From Sphingobium sp. EP60837 (GTDB taxonomy: Bacteria; Pseudomonadota; Alphaproteobacteria; Sphingomonadales; Sphingomonadaceae): a stretch of 64,000 nucleotides of DNA. How positions within the stretch are numbered: the stretch's first letter is position 1; every line of letters begins with the position of its first letter. Of this stretch, positions 45,108 through 54,066 are shown in pieces. The stretch is taken from contig NZ_CP015986.1 in NCBI RefSeq assembly GCF_001658005.1, positions 868,001 through 932,000 on the forward strand. The letters are read 5' to 3'. The notes under the pieces were generated by a model. The model was not told where the DNA came from, ran no database searches, and saw only the letters and a program-made list of their open reading frames with translations. Position numbers and translations under genes: made by a program.

Positions 45108-45908
45108 ATGATCCGCCGCCTGCTCCTGATCCTTGCACTGCTGGTCTGGATACCCGCCGCGCAAGGACAGAGCTTCCCCGCTTTCGATGACAAGGGGGTG
45201 GTCGATGCGGCCAACCTCCTCGATCCCGCGCAGGAACAGGCGCTCAGTCAAAAGCTGATCGCGCAAAAGCGGGCGAGCGGACGGGCCTTGGTTGTGGCCA
45301 CCATTCCCGACCTGCAGGGCTATGACATTTCCGACTTTGGCTACCGGCTGGGACGAGCTTGGGCGATCGGCGACAAAAACAGCCAAGGCGTCTTGCTGAT
45401 CATTGCGCCCAACGAACGGAAGGTGAGGATTGAGGCCGGATATGGGGTCGAAGGCATACTGACCGATGCGCTCTCGTCCCAGATCATCCGCAACGCGATT
45501 ACGCCCCGCTTCAAGGCGGGCGACATGGCGGGCGGTATCAATGCCGGCGTTGACCAGATCTCGGCGCTCCTCGCCCTTCCGCCCGATCAGGCAAGAGCGC
45601 GCGCCGCTCAAGCCGAGGCAGAAGCGCGGCAGCAGGATGATGGCAGCAGCGGCATCGCCGGCTTCTGGATCATCCTGTTTTTCATATTCTTCATCCTGTT
45701 ACCGCTATTGTCGCGGGCGCGCGGCGGCAAACGCTATCGGCGCGGCGGCTTGAACGCTCCGGTCGTGATCTGGGGACCTGGCCTCGGTTCAGGCTGGGGC
45801 AGCGGCGGCGGTAGCTGGGGTGGGTCCAGCTGGGGGGGCGGCGACAGCGGCGGCGGCTTTTCAGGCGGCGGCAGCTTCGGCGGCGGCGGCGCATCGGGAA
45901 GCTGGTGA
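45108..45908 (+). CDS. TPM-domain protein (YgcG family) with Gly-rich tail
   Basis: A 266-residue protein with signal RRLLLILALLVWIPAAQG, a TPM domain (FPAFDDKGVVDAANLLDPAQ, LLIIAPNERKVRIEAGYGVEG), a TM helix at about 185-203 (GFWIILFFIFFILLPLLSRA) and a Gly/Ser/Trp-rich tail. TPM domains are found next to LemA in many bacteria and are thought to act at the membrane. It is 7 bp after lemA. Confidence 0.9.
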   Translation: MIRRLLLILALLVWIPAAQGQSFPAFDDKGVVDAANLLDPAQEQALSQKLIAQKRASGRALVVATIPDLQGYDISDFGYRLGRAWAIGDKNSQGVLLIIAPNERKVRIEAGYGVEGILTDALSSQIIRNAITPRFKAGDMAGGINAGVDQISALLALPPDQARARAAQAEAEARQQDDGSSGIAGFWIILFFIFFILLPLLSRARGGKRYRRGGLNAPVVIWGPGLGSGWGSGGGSWGGSSWGGGDSGGGFSGGGSFGGGGASGSW

Positions 45909-46585
45909 TGCAACTTCTTTTCAGCCATGCCGACCATGACCTTGTGTCGGCCGCCGTTGCGGAAGCAGAGGCGGACAGCTCCGGTGAGATCGTCACCATC
46001 GTCGCCCGGCGTTCCGACAGTTATCATGATGTAGGGCTAAGCTGGGCTGCGGCCGCCATATTCCTTGCGCTGTCACTAATGGCCGCATTCCCCGCCCAGC
46101 TGCGCGCCTTTTTGTCGTCGCTGCTGCTCGACTGGGAACATGAGCTGACGGACTGGAAACTCCTGACCGGTATCACCGGCCTTCTTATCCTGAAGTTCCT
46201 GGCAGTGCGCTATCTGCTCGCCATCATGCCGCTTCGGATGCTGATGACGCCGCGCGCCACCAAGGCCAGGCGGGTCCGTCGCCGCGCAATCCTGCTTTTC
46301 CGAACCGCCGCCGAAGCGCGAACACGCGGCCGCACCGGCGTCCTGATATACCTCTCGCTTGACGAGCATCGCGCAGAAATCGTCGCTGATCGCGCCATCA
46401 ACGATAAAGTGGCGCCAGAAGCTTGGGGTGACGCCATGGCAACGCTCATCGACTCGATCCGGTCCGGGCGCGCCGGAGAAGGAATGGCGCAGGCCGTGGG
46501 CAAGGTGGGAGCAATCCTGGCCACGCATTTTCCGCGCGAGCAGAACGACGTCAATGAATTGCCCGACAGGCTGATCGAATTATGA
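45908..46585 (+). CDS. Membrane-linked TPM-domain protein
   Basis: A 225-residue protein. N-terminal segment DHDLVSAAVAEAEADSSGEI precedes two helices (about 50-70 and 95-118), and the C-terminal half (RTAAEARTRGRTGVLIYLSL, HRAEIVADRAINDKV) matches the TPM domain. It overlaps the preceding gene by one base and the NUDIX gene by 4 bp. Confidence 0.82.
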   Translation: MQLLFSHADHDLVSAAVAEAEADSSGEIVTIVARRSDSYHDVGLSWAAAAIFLALSLMAAFPAQLRAFLSSLLLDWEHELTDWKLLTGITGLLILKFLAVRYLLAIMPLRMLMTPRATKARRVRRRAILLFRTAAEARTRGRTGVLIYLSLDEHRAEIVADRAINDKVAPEAWGDAMATLIDSIRSGRAGEGMAQAVGKVGAILATHFPREQNDVNELPDRLIEL

Positions 46586-47127
46586 GTGAACAGGATATGG
46601 CCGCCGCAGAGGAAATCATGTGGGCCGGCCGCTTCATCACCGCCAAGCGGCGGGGCAGATGGGAATATGTGGGGCGCGCGCGTGGTATCCATGCCGCCGT
46701 GATCCTAGCGATCGATGAAGATGCGGACGGCACGCGCCACGTGCTGTTGGTCGATCAATTCCGCGTCCCGCTCGGCCGTCGTTGCATCGAGCTGCCAGCC
46801 GGGCTGGTCGGCGACAATGAAGAAGGCGAGGAATCGGCCCTCGCCGCAACCCGCGAGCTGGAGGAGGAGACTGGCTATCGCGCGGGGCGGATGGAGGCTG
46901 CGGGCGACTTTTACAGTTCGCCCGGCATGGTGTCGGAAAGCTTCTGCCTCTTCCGCGCCCACGATCTTCAAAAAACCGGCGAAGGTGGAGGCGTCGATGG
47001 CGAGGATATTCGCGTCCACCGCGTCCCGATCGCTGATGTGGCTGACCGGATCGAAGCTTGGCGCGCCGAAGGCTTCGCGATCGACGTGAAGCTGCTGCTG
47101 TTGCTGGGACCGGAGCTTAGCCGGTAA
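46582..47127 (+). CDS. NUDIX hydrolase (ADP-ribose pyrophosphatase-like)
   Basis: A 181-residue NUDIX enzyme. The motif GLVGDNEEGEESALAATREL continues EEETGY and carries the Glu residues that bind Mg. The ELPAGLV lead-in is that of ADP-sugar pyrophosphatases. It hydrolyses a nucleoside diphosphate linked to another group. It is the last gene of the lemA operon, convergent with the DUF6456 gene at 4 bp. Confidence 0.9.
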   Translation: MSEQDMAAAEEIMWAGRFITAKRRGRWEYVGRARGIHAAVILAIDEDADGTRHVLLVDQFRVPLGRRCIELPAGLVGDNEEGEESALAATRELEEETGYRAGRMEAAGDFYSSPGMVSESFCLFRAHDLQKTGEGGGVDGEDIRVHRVPIADVADRIEAWRAEGFAIDVKLLLLLGPELSR

Positions 47128-47131
47128 GCCG

Positions 47132-47590
47132 TCACGCTACCCTGTACCAGTCCGCCACCCGGTCCAACGCAAGCGTGAGCACCAGCTTGCCCGCCCGGCT
47201 GGGCCAGCCCAGCGCGCGCTCTGCCGCCGCAAGCCCCTCACCCGCACAGGCTACTCGCCATAATATATCGCTAAGCCCCGGCCCCGCGGCGGCGATGGCG
47301 GCATGGAAGCGTTCGCGTGCGGACAGCTGGGTCAGCGTCGGATCAGGAACGCAAGCCCCTGCCCTGTGCCCGCCTGTCCCCGGCGCCGCATCCCACCGCA
47401 TAGTCACTCTGGGACCAAGGCCCGCCTTCTCCCAATCGGCGCGCAACAGGTCGCCCGCGCGATAATGGCGTTCGCTTAAATGCCCCCGCGCATGCAGCCA
47501 GGCGAGCGGCGATTCGCCCATATTCACCGCCACCGTCTGGACACAGCCAGCCGGGTCCTCGATCTTCTGCTTCACAAACTGGCTCCGCAT
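47132..47590 (-). CDS. DUF6456 domain protein
   Basis: A 152-residue protein. VNMGESPLAWLHARGHLSER, HYRAGDLLRADWEKAGLGPR and ILWRVACAGEGLAAAERALG, LVLTLALDRVADWY match DUF6456, found in alphaproteobacteria often with helix-turn-helix motifs. Here the fold is likely DNA-binding but not proven. It diverges from the XRE regulator. Confidence 0.8.
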   Translation of the reverse strand: MRSQFVKQKIEDPAGCVQTVAVNMGESPLAWLHARGHLSERHYRAGDLLRADWEKAGLGPRVTMRWDAAPGTGGHRAGACVPDPTLTQLSARERFHAAIAAAGPGLSDILWRVACAGEGLAAAERALGWPSRAGKLVLTLALDRVADWYRVA

Positions 47591-47688
47591 CGCGCGCCTC
47601 CTGTTAGATGAACGATAGGAAGGGCCTTGCCATGACGAACCATTTGTAGGAAAGACGAAAAACCAAATAGGTGAAATATGAGACAGGC

Positions 47689-48252
47689 ATGATCACGCGC
47701 ATCAGAGAGGTCCGAAAAGCCAAGGGGCTGACGCTCGAACAGGTCGCGGCTCTCTGCCAGCCGCCGACCACTGCGCAGACGATCGGCAGGCTGGAAACCG
47801 GCACGCGAACCGTATCGGTCAACTGGGTGAACCGCATCGCCCAGGCGCTGGGTGTCGGATCATCCGAACTGGTGGCCTTGCCAGGACAAAGCGTCGTCCC
47901 GGTCGCCGCGCTGCTGGGTCCCGAAGGCGCACGCGCTCCAACACGCAACCTATCCTTCCCGCCCCCTGTCCCCGCCGACGCCATGATCGGCGTCCAGGTG
48001 TCCGCCAGCATCGGCGATTACCGCAGCGGCGATGAAATCTGGTGCCGCCGCATCGGCCCTGAAGAATTTGCAAGCGCGCTGAACCGCGACATGCTGCTTC
48101 CCCGCCACGCCGGCCGCTTCGTCTTCGGCAGGCTGATCGGCCGCGAAGGGGACCGATTGCACATCCTGCCGCTGGGCAGCGGCAGCAGACAGCAGGTCAT
48201 CAGCGATCCACCCTGGGGCGCTGTCGCGGTCCAGTTGGTCAGACAATTATAG
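47689..48252 (+). CDS. XRE-type regulator with S24-like C-terminal domain
   Basis: A 187-residue regulator. Residues 3-60 are a helix-turn-helix (RIREVRKAKGLTLEQVAALC, TTAQTIGRLETGTRTVSVNW). The C-terminal part (PADAMIGVQVSASIGDYRSGDEIWCRRIG, FVFGRLIGREGDRLHILPLG) resembles the LexA/CI-like fold but no Ser-Lys protease dyad is visible. A GTG start at 47671 is also possible. Confidence 0.82.
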   Translation: MITRIREVRKAKGLTLEQVAALCQPPTTAQTIGRLETGTRTVSVNWVNRIAQALGVGSSELVALPGQSVVPVAALLGPEGARAPTRNLSFPPPVPADAMIGVQVSASIGDYRSGDEIWCRRIGPEEFASALNRDMLLPRHAGRFVFGRLIGREGDRLHILPLGSGSRQQVISDPPWGAVAVQLVRQL

Positions 48253-48310
48253 CCAAGGCACAGCTTCACCCCTAACTCTCGATTAACCGCGATGCCTTAA
48301 GGGAGACGGC

Positions 48311-49483
48311 ATGACGCTGAATGTCCTAACGCTATCGACCCTGTTCCCGGACATGAGCCGCCCCAATTTCGGGGTGTTTGTCGAACGACAGGCCCGGGAA
48401 CTCGCCAGCCGCCCGGATGTGAAGGTAACCGTGGTCGCGCCGCTTGGCGTCCCGGTCTGGCCGATCGGCCTGTCGAACCGCTATGCGCCGCTGCGCGCCC
48501 TGCCGCGGAAGGAAAGATGGCAGGACCTGACGGTGTACCGCCCCCTTTTCTCCACCATTCCCAAGATCGGCGCACGGATCAACGTCGGCAACATGACGCG
48601 GGCCATCCTGCCGCTGGTGCGCCACCTGCATGAGCAGCAGCCCTTCGACGTCATCGACGCCAGCTTCTTCTTCCCCGATGGTCCAGTCGCACAGCGCCTC
48701 TCTCACGCGCTCGGCATACCCTATTCGATCAAGGCGCGCGGCGCGGACATCCATTATTGGGGCAGGCGCCGAGACACTCGCGGCTTGGTCAAGCGCGCGG
48801 GAGACGAAGCTGCAGGTCTGCTCGCGGTTTCCAGCGCGATGCGCCGGTCGATGGCCAAGATGGGCATGGGGGCTGAAAAAATCCGCGTCCACTATACTGG
48901 CGTAGATCTCGATCGGTTCGAGATCGCCGACCGAGCCGCAGCCAAGGAAGCGCTGGGCTTTGAAGGCCCCGTGATCCTCTGCGTCGGCGCACTCATCCCG
49001 CGCAAGGGGCAGGATCTTCTGGTGCAGGCGCTTCCCCGCCTCCCAGGCGTCACGCTGTTATTCGCAGGCCAGGGACAATATCGCCGTGCCTTGGAAAAGC
49101 AGGCGGAGGAGCTGGGCGTCGATCGCCGCATCGGATTCCTCGGCTCTGTTCCCCATGACCGCCTGCCGCGTATCTACGCCGCCGCCGATGTGATGGCCCT
49201 TCCCTCATCCTCGGAGGGGCTCGCCAATGCCTGGGTTGAATCGCTCGCCTGCGGTACGCCGATCGTCATTACCGACGTAGGCGGGGCACGCGAACTGCTC
49301 GACCGTCCGGAGGCTGGCCATATCGTCGATCGTGATCCTGACGCCATTGCCACCGCCATCGGGGACCTTCTCACCAATCCGCCCGAGCGTGAGGCCGTGC
49401 GTGACACGGCGCTGCGCTTCACCTGGGAAGCAAATGGCGATCTGCTGCTTCATCATCTGAAAGGCATCGCCCGTAGCGGCTAG
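48311..49483 (+). CDS. GT4-type glycosyltransferase
   Basis: A 390-residue GT-B enzyme. N-terminal FPDMSRPNFGVFVERQAREL, then DLDRFEIAD, VGALIPRKGQDLLVQALPRL and the GT4 acidic motif SSSEGLANAWVESLACGTPIV. It transfers a sugar from a nucleotide donor to an unknown acceptor. It ends at 49483, where TAG overlaps the stop of the convergent molybdoenzyme gene. Confidence 0.92.
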   Translation: MTLNVLTLSTLFPDMSRPNFGVFVERQARELASRPDVKVTVVAPLGVPVWPIGLSNRYAPLRALPRKERWQDLTVYRPLFSTIPKIGARINVGNMTRAILPLVRHLHEQQPFDVIDASFFFPDGPVAQRLSHALGIPYSIKARGADIHYWGRRRDTRGLVKRAGDEAAGLLAVSSAMRRSMAKMGMGAEKIRVHYTGVDLDRFEIADRAAAKEALGFEGPVILCVGALIPRKGQDLLVQALPRLPGVTLLFAGQGQYRRALEKQAEELGVDRRIGFLGSVPHDRLPRIYAAADVMALPSSSEGLANAWVESLACGTPIVITDVGGARELLDRPEAGHIVDRDPDAIATAIGDLLTNPPEREAVRDTALRFTWEANGDLLLHHLKGIARSG

Positions 49484-51129
49484 AGTATCAGCCGCGCCTT
49501 GCCATCGCTGGTTGGAAAACGTCCCTCATCAAAAGGGGTCTCGCCCCAACGCCAGGGCGTCAGCTCATCATAAGCCGGGTTGGAAATCGGCGCATGCCGC
49601 CGCAGATTCAGCAGCCTTTCGCCTTCATTGTGATAAGCGGTCAGCCGCGCATGCTCGCGATGGATTTCGGCGGGCCGCTCATAATGAAAAGCATCATGCC
49701 ACCCCATCGCCCGGGCAACCTGGGTCAGGCTCCACCAGTCGGGCTTGGCTTCACCGGGCAGCGGAAACAGGCGGCGTTGACGGCTGATCAGCCGGTCTGC
49801 GCCCGTTATAGTCCCATCCTTCTCGATCCAGACCGGCGCGGGCAGTGCGAATACACGGTCCAGAGCAATCCCTTGCTCAATCCAAGCTGTGGACAGGATG
49901 ACAGAAGGCACCTTCGCCAGGGCCGCGCGCAGCGGATGCCCCGCAGGCGGTAAGCCACCCACCAACCACAGCGCCTTGATCCCGCCATTCTCGATAGCCT
50001 CGACGAGCGCTGCGCCAGCCAAGCCGGTCGCCGCCGCCATCTGCCGCGCGCCCCAAAAACGCGCAGTCTGGGCGATGGCGTCGGCAGAAAAATCCCGATG
50101 CGCCGCCAGCTGCCGGCTATCGCAGCCCACCTCCCTTGCGCCCATCGCGTTGGGCGCGCGAGCTATGCCCGTTGGCGCTGCGCCCGGCGCGCCGATCCAG
50201 CCCATCGCCAGATGCAAATTGAGGATAGCCCTCGACAAGCTCAGGTCGTCCCCCTCCGCAGCGGGGCCATAGAGCGTCACCACCCGCCGCGCCGGTGTGA
50301 ACAGGTCATAAAAGGCGCGAACCTCGCCATGCGCCAATCCGCAGCGGCGCGCGACGGACCAGAGATCATGATCCAGCCGCAGCCTGGTCCAAAAGTCCCC
50401 CGCCGTCATAACATGCCGCGCCATGAATACGTCCGCCAGACACCCGCAGTCGTGGGCATGCAGCAGCAGCCCGTTCAGCAGCACAGCTGCGCTCCCCGGC
50501 TCGACCTTCAGGCGCAGGTCAGCACCCACCTCCTCCTGCACATCTTCGTCCCCGGCCAGCAGGACGAGGCGCACCCCCCTCTGCTCGCGCGCTATTGCAA
50601 TACGCTCGGCCAAGACCGGATGCCGCAGCAGCGCGGAGGCGCCGACGGCCAAGATCAGATCCGCCTGCTCCACATCCTCATAGGTGCCCGGCACGACATC
50701 TTCGCCCAGCGCCGCGCGATAGGCCGCCTCCATGCCACCGTCGTTCCAACAAGGCCCATCGATATGCGCCGAGCCGATGAAGCCCTTCATCAGCTTGTTG
50801 GCGACATAATAATCTTCGGTCAGCAGGTCGCCCGTAACATGCATCGCCACGCTGCCCGGACCATGACGGGCCAGCGTGTCTTTCAGTCGCCTCGCGACCT
50901 GCCCGATCATGCGACGCCAGGTCACACGCTGCCCATCCAGCACCGGATGGAGCAACCGCCCCTCCAACGGCAGCATCGCCGTCAGGGCATCACTCTGCCC
51001 GCAAAGCAGTCCGCCGTTGGCCGGATGCACCCGGTCGCCCGCGAAGGACATTTCCCGTCCCTCCCCCGTCACGGCGCGCACGCCGCAGCCGACAGCGCAT
51101 TGGCCGCAAAGCGTTCGAACGACAGCCAT
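49480..51129 (-). CDS. Molybdopterin oxidoreductase lacking C-terminal domain (NasA-like)
   Basis: A 549-residue protein of the nitrate-reductase/formate-dehydrogenase group. The 4Fe-4S motif is Cys8, Cys11, Cys15 and Cys43. It follows NasA/NapA order (DALTAMLPLEGRLLHPVLDG, GPGSVAMHVTGDLLTEDYYV, LNLHLAMGWIGAPGAAPTGI) and ends at GRFPTSDGKARLIL, just where the dinucleotide-binding C-terminal domain should begin. That domain is about 110-150 residues, and usually a further part follows. No nitrite reductase or transport genes are near. It may be a degenerate gene or an unusual cofactor-using protein. Confidence 0.82.
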   Translation of the reverse strand: MAVVRTLCGQCAVGCGVRAVTGEGREMSFAGDRVHPANGGLLCGQSDALTAMLPLEGRLLHPVLDGQRVTWRRMIGQVARRLKDTLARHGPGSVAMHVTGDLLTEDYYVANKLMKGFIGSAHIDGPCWNDGGMEAAYRAALGEDVVPGTYEDVEQADLILAVGASALLRHPVLAERIAIAREQRGVRLVLLAGDEDVQEEVGADLRLKVEPGSAAVLLNGLLLHAHDCGCLADVFMARHVMTAGDFWTRLRLDHDLWSVARRCGLAHGEVRAFYDLFTPARRVVTLYGPAAEGDDLSLSRAILNLHLAMGWIGAPGAAPTGIARAPNAMGAREVGCDSRQLAAHRDFSADAIAQTARFWGARQMAAATGLAGAALVEAIENGGIKALWLVGGLPPAGHPLRAALAKVPSVILSTAWIEQGIALDRVFALPAPVWIEKDGTITGADRLISRQRRLFPLPGEAKPDWWSLTQVARAMGWHDAFHYERPAEIHREHARLTAYHNEGERLLNLRRHAPISNPAYDELTPWRWGETPFDEGRFPTSDGKARLIL

Positions 51130-51152
51130 AAAGCCGGATCAGCGGGACCCGA

Positions 51153-51899
51153 TCATTTCTGGCACGCGACGATCGCCGCAATGACCGAGAGCGTTTCCTG
51201 CGGATCGCGCACACGCACAGTATCTAGGCCAAGTTGCTTCGCCGGATAGTCATTGCCGCCGGGGAAGATCGCATCACCGATGAACATCATCGCATCAAGC
51301 GCGATGCCGCTCGCATCCCGCAGCTTCTTAAGGCCATAAGCCTTATCGACGCCCTCCCGGGTGATGTCGATGGATGTCGCGCCGCCCATGTTGATCGACA
51401 GACCGGGCAGGCGTTCCCGCAAATCCGCCTGGATGATGCGACGCTTGGCGAAATCCGGGTCCCATCCTTCCTTCGCATGGATGGGGGCCTGCTGCCCCAG
51501 CGCGGAAAAGGTGATCTGGCTGCCGCGATCCTCGATCCGCTCACCCCAGGTCTGCTCCGGAACGAAGCCTGTCGCTTCCAGCGCCTGGTCGAACGCCGCG
51601 AGAATCTTCTGCTTCTGTTCATCGTCGAACAGTTCGGCATAGACCGGCGTCCACACGCCTTCGCGATGGGTATAGAGCTTCGTTCCGGTCGTCGGCATCA
51701 GCCACAGCCTGGACAGGTCGGCGCGGGCGGGCAGCCGACTTGCCACCTGCTTGTCGAACTGCGGCCAGTCGCCGCCGGAAATCACCGCGACATGGGCCAC
51801 CGTCAGCAGGTCGGCCAACGCCTCTCCCATCTCTTCTTCCAGAGGCTGCTTGCTTTCCGCCAGCGTTCCGTCGAGATCGAAGGCGATCAATTCTTTCAT
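51153..51899 (-). CDS. HAD-type phosphomannomutase-like hydrolase
   Basis: A 248-residue HAD-IIB protein. The nucleophile motif FDLDGTLAESKQPL and the late MFIGDAIFPGGNDYPA are intact; HVAVISGGDWPQFDKQV and ITFSALGQQAPIHAKEGWD resemble eukaryotic-type phosphomannomutases, while other HAD sugar phosphatases remain possible. ATG 51899 with AGGAG upstream is the start; the frame is open beyond. Mannose-1-phosphate would feed glycan synthesis by neighbouring genes. Confidence 0.85.
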   Translation of the reverse strand: MKELIAFDLDGTLAESKQPLEEEMGEALADLLTVAHVAVISGGDWPQFDKQVASRLPARADLSRLWLMPTTGTKLYTHREGVWTPVYAELFDDEQKQKILAAFDQALEATGFVPEQTWGERIEDRGSQITFSALGQQAPIHAKEGWDPDFAKRRIIQADLRERLPGLSINMGGATSIDITREGVDKAYGLKKLRDASGIALDAMMFIGDAIFPGGNDYPAKQLGLDTVRVRDPQETLSVIAAIVACQK

Positions 51900-51989
51900 A
51901 AGGGCAAGCTCCTGGAATCCTTGTCGGCCGCAGCTACCATCAATTGGGTGATCGGCAAATCCATATGCCTTAAGGAAACGACGCAGCCT

Positions 51990-52805
51990 ATGTTCGATCA
52001 AATAGGGAGCGACTGGACGCTGCTGGGCCGCGGCAAAAGTTCCGAAGTGTTCAGGATGGGCGACGGCGAGGTCATCAAGATCTTCCACCCGGCCGTATCC
52101 GAAGACATGATAGAGCGGGAAGTGGCTGCAGCCCGGCTCGCGACATCGCTTCGCTTGTCAACGGCAGCGCCACGCCTCCGCGTCACGGTCGCGCGGAACT
52201 CCGCCTTGATCTATCCCGAAATAAGCGGTGTTTCGATAGCGGCGGCTATCCGCAAGAAACCGCTTTCGGCCGCCTCCTTGCTGCGCGACATGGCGGCCCT
52301 TCTCCACTCCGTCCACCGCCAGCCGGTATCGGGACTGCGCACCGTAAAGTCCGTGCTGCAAACCGACATAGACTATGGCCCTGCGCCCGATGCCATAAAG
52401 CGTGCCGCAATCGACTATCTGCAAGCTCTGCCGGAAGCGGATCATCTGCTCCACGGCGACTTCCATATCGACAATATCCTGCTCAGCGAGGGCGGCCTCG
52501 TGATCCTCGACTGGGCCAAGGCTGCAATCGGCGATCCCGCCGCCGATGCGGTGCGGAGTGAAATGCTCATGCGTTTTGGGGAAGGTCCTGCCGACGCCAT
52601 CACCACGCTCTGGCGTGATTGGGCGGCGGGGCGGCTTGGCCGTGCCTATCGCGACGTGAGCGGCGTCAGCCAAGATCAGATGAGCCTGTGGCGACCGGTC
52701 GTCGCGCTCGCCTGGCTACGTGCGCGCCCGCCAGTCCGCAACCGGGCCTTCCATCGCTATCTGGATCAGGCGTTGCGAAGCGCCGGGCTTCCAACCGTCA
52801 ATTGA
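51990..52805 (+). CDS. Aminoglycoside phosphotransferase-like kinase
   Basis: A 271-residue APH/choline-kinase fold protein. LLGRGKSSEVFRMGDGEVIKI is the nucleotide site, HGDFHIDNILL the catalytic loop and VILDWAKAAIGDP the metal site. It may phosphorylate a small alcohol or a sugar; antibiotic resistance cannot be assumed. Its 3' end overlaps the convergent kpsS-like gene by 8 bp. Confidence 0.85.
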   Translation: MFDQIGSDWTLLGRGKSSEVFRMGDGEVIKIFHPAVSEDMIEREVAAARLATSLRLSTAAPRLRVTVARNSALIYPEISGVSIAAAIRKKPLSAASLLRDMAALLHSVHRQPVSGLRTVKSVLQTDIDYGPAPDAIKRAAIDYLQALPEADHLLHGDFHIDNILLSEGGLVILDWAKAAIGDPAADAVRSEMLMRFGEGPADAITTLWRDWAAGRLGRAYRDVSGVSQDQMSLWRPVVALAWLRARPPVRNRAFHRYLDQALRSAGLPTVN

Positions 52806-54066
52806 CGCTCGCCAGGCTGCCGCGCCGCATACGCCCATACCACGCTCCCTCCGCCCGCTTCGGTTCGGCGCAGAGGCGATCGACCGCATTGCCTACCAGC
52901 ATCGCCAGACCCTGATCGCTCAGCAGGCCGCCGCGTATCAGGCAACGATCAATCAGCACCCGCCGGAAAGCTGCATATAGCGTCTGGTCGGGCGCACCCG
53001 GATTGAGCCAGAACTCGTCCAACGTGCCCTTATAAACCACGCCCGGCACCTTATAGACCGCATGTCCCAGAACCAGCACCGGCTTGTCCTGGTTGAGCGC
53101 CAGCGTGCCCACCGTGCTGTTCACCGTCACCACGCCCAGAGACCGGCCGACCACTTCGGCAATATCCCAGTCGGCGAGATAGAAGATCCGGTCCTCCACG
53201 CCATAATGGGCAGCAAGGCGACGGGTCAGACGCTCCCATGCGACCAGCCCTGAATCGAGGGGATGCCGCTTCACCAGCAGGGACGTTCCCTCTGGCGCAT
53301 AGCGGGCAAAGCTCTTGATCACGAAACGCAGCGCCGCGCGCATGTTGCCAAAGGGCGAATGGACGCGAATTTGATAATCCGAATCGAGCTGCAGCGGCAG
53401 GGTGAAATAGGGTTTGCCCTTCACCTTCTCCCATTCGACCCGCGATGCGCGGATATCGCGCTTGCGCAGCATCAGCTTCTTGAACCATCCGGCGGCCTCC
53501 AACAGGAAGCTTTGCGGCCGGTGCGTGCGGTAAAAGGGAAAGATCGGCCGCATCATCGCTGACGCGAGCCCATTACGCGTTGTATTCACGGCCCGCTGCC
53601 GGAAGGTCGAAGGAATCTGCGGCTCCCGCCCACCCTCGGGCGGCAAGCTGCATGCTTGATCCAGATACCATTGGGGGTCGAGCGGTAAGGTGGAATTGCC
53701 GTTCACGCCGTCTTCCTGCAACGTCATGAAGTCCGGGCGGATATAGCCCTCCTCCAGCACATGCACCCGCAGGCCCCGCAACCGCGCCATCTTGTGCGCT
53801 GAAGCGTGATAGGGGCGGCAGTCGCCATAGAGGATCAGGTCGGTGACGCCATGCTGGACGATGAAATCGTCGAAGAAGAGCGGCCAGTTGCGGAAGGAGC
53901 CGCGATAGTCGGTGGCCTCCCCCGGCCAATCGACCTTATCGCCGCCATTGATGTTGATCCGCCGAGCCTCATGCCCCCGCACCCGCAGCGCGTCGGCCAG
54001 CATAGCAAAGAACGGTCCGTGCGGGCCCTGCAGGAAAAGGAAGGTCTTCGCCTGGCTGTCAGCCAT
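52798..54066 (-). CDS. kpsS: Capsule polysaccharide protein KpsS-like
   Basis: A 422-residue member of the capsule synthesis family (Capsule_synth). KTFLFLQGPHGPFFAMLADALR, INGGDKVDWPGEATDYRGSF, LEEGYIRPDFMTLQEDGVNG and VVTVNSTVGTLALNQDKPVL are typical of KpsS, which adds beta-Kdo to lipid anchors of group 2 capsule. It overlaps the kpsC-like gene by 8 bp. No ABC export genes are nearby. Confidence 0.9.
   Translation of the reverse strand: MADSQAKTFLFLQGPHGPFFAMLADALRVRGHEARRININGGDKVDWPGEATDYRGSFRNWPLFFDDFIVQHGVTDLILYGDCRPYHASAHKMARLRGLRVHVLEEGYIRPDFMTLQEDGVNGNSTLPLDPQWYLDQACSLPPEGGREPQIPSTFRQRAVNTTRNGLASAMMRPIFPFYRTHRPQSFLLEAAGWFKKLMLRKRDIRASRVEWEKVKGKPYFTLPLQLDSDYQIRVHSPFGNMRAALRFVIKSFARYAPEGTSLLVKRHPLDSGLVAWERLTRRLAAHYGVEDRIFYLADWDIAEVVGRSLGVVTVNSTVGTLALNQDKPVLVLGHAVYKVPGVVYKGTLDEFWLNPGAPDQTLYAAFRRVLIDRCLIRGGLLSDQGLAMLVGNAVDRLCAEPKRAEGAWYGRMRRGSLASVN

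Noticed and set aside
48277..48300. CtrA-like site before the GT4 gene at 48311
   Set aside because: The two TTAA halves are separated by 10 bp, not 7, so it does not fit the consensus.
51990..52805. Antibiotic-resistance aminoglycoside kinase
   Set aside because: The fold matches the APH superfamily, but the closest features are general; no mobile element or resistance context is present.
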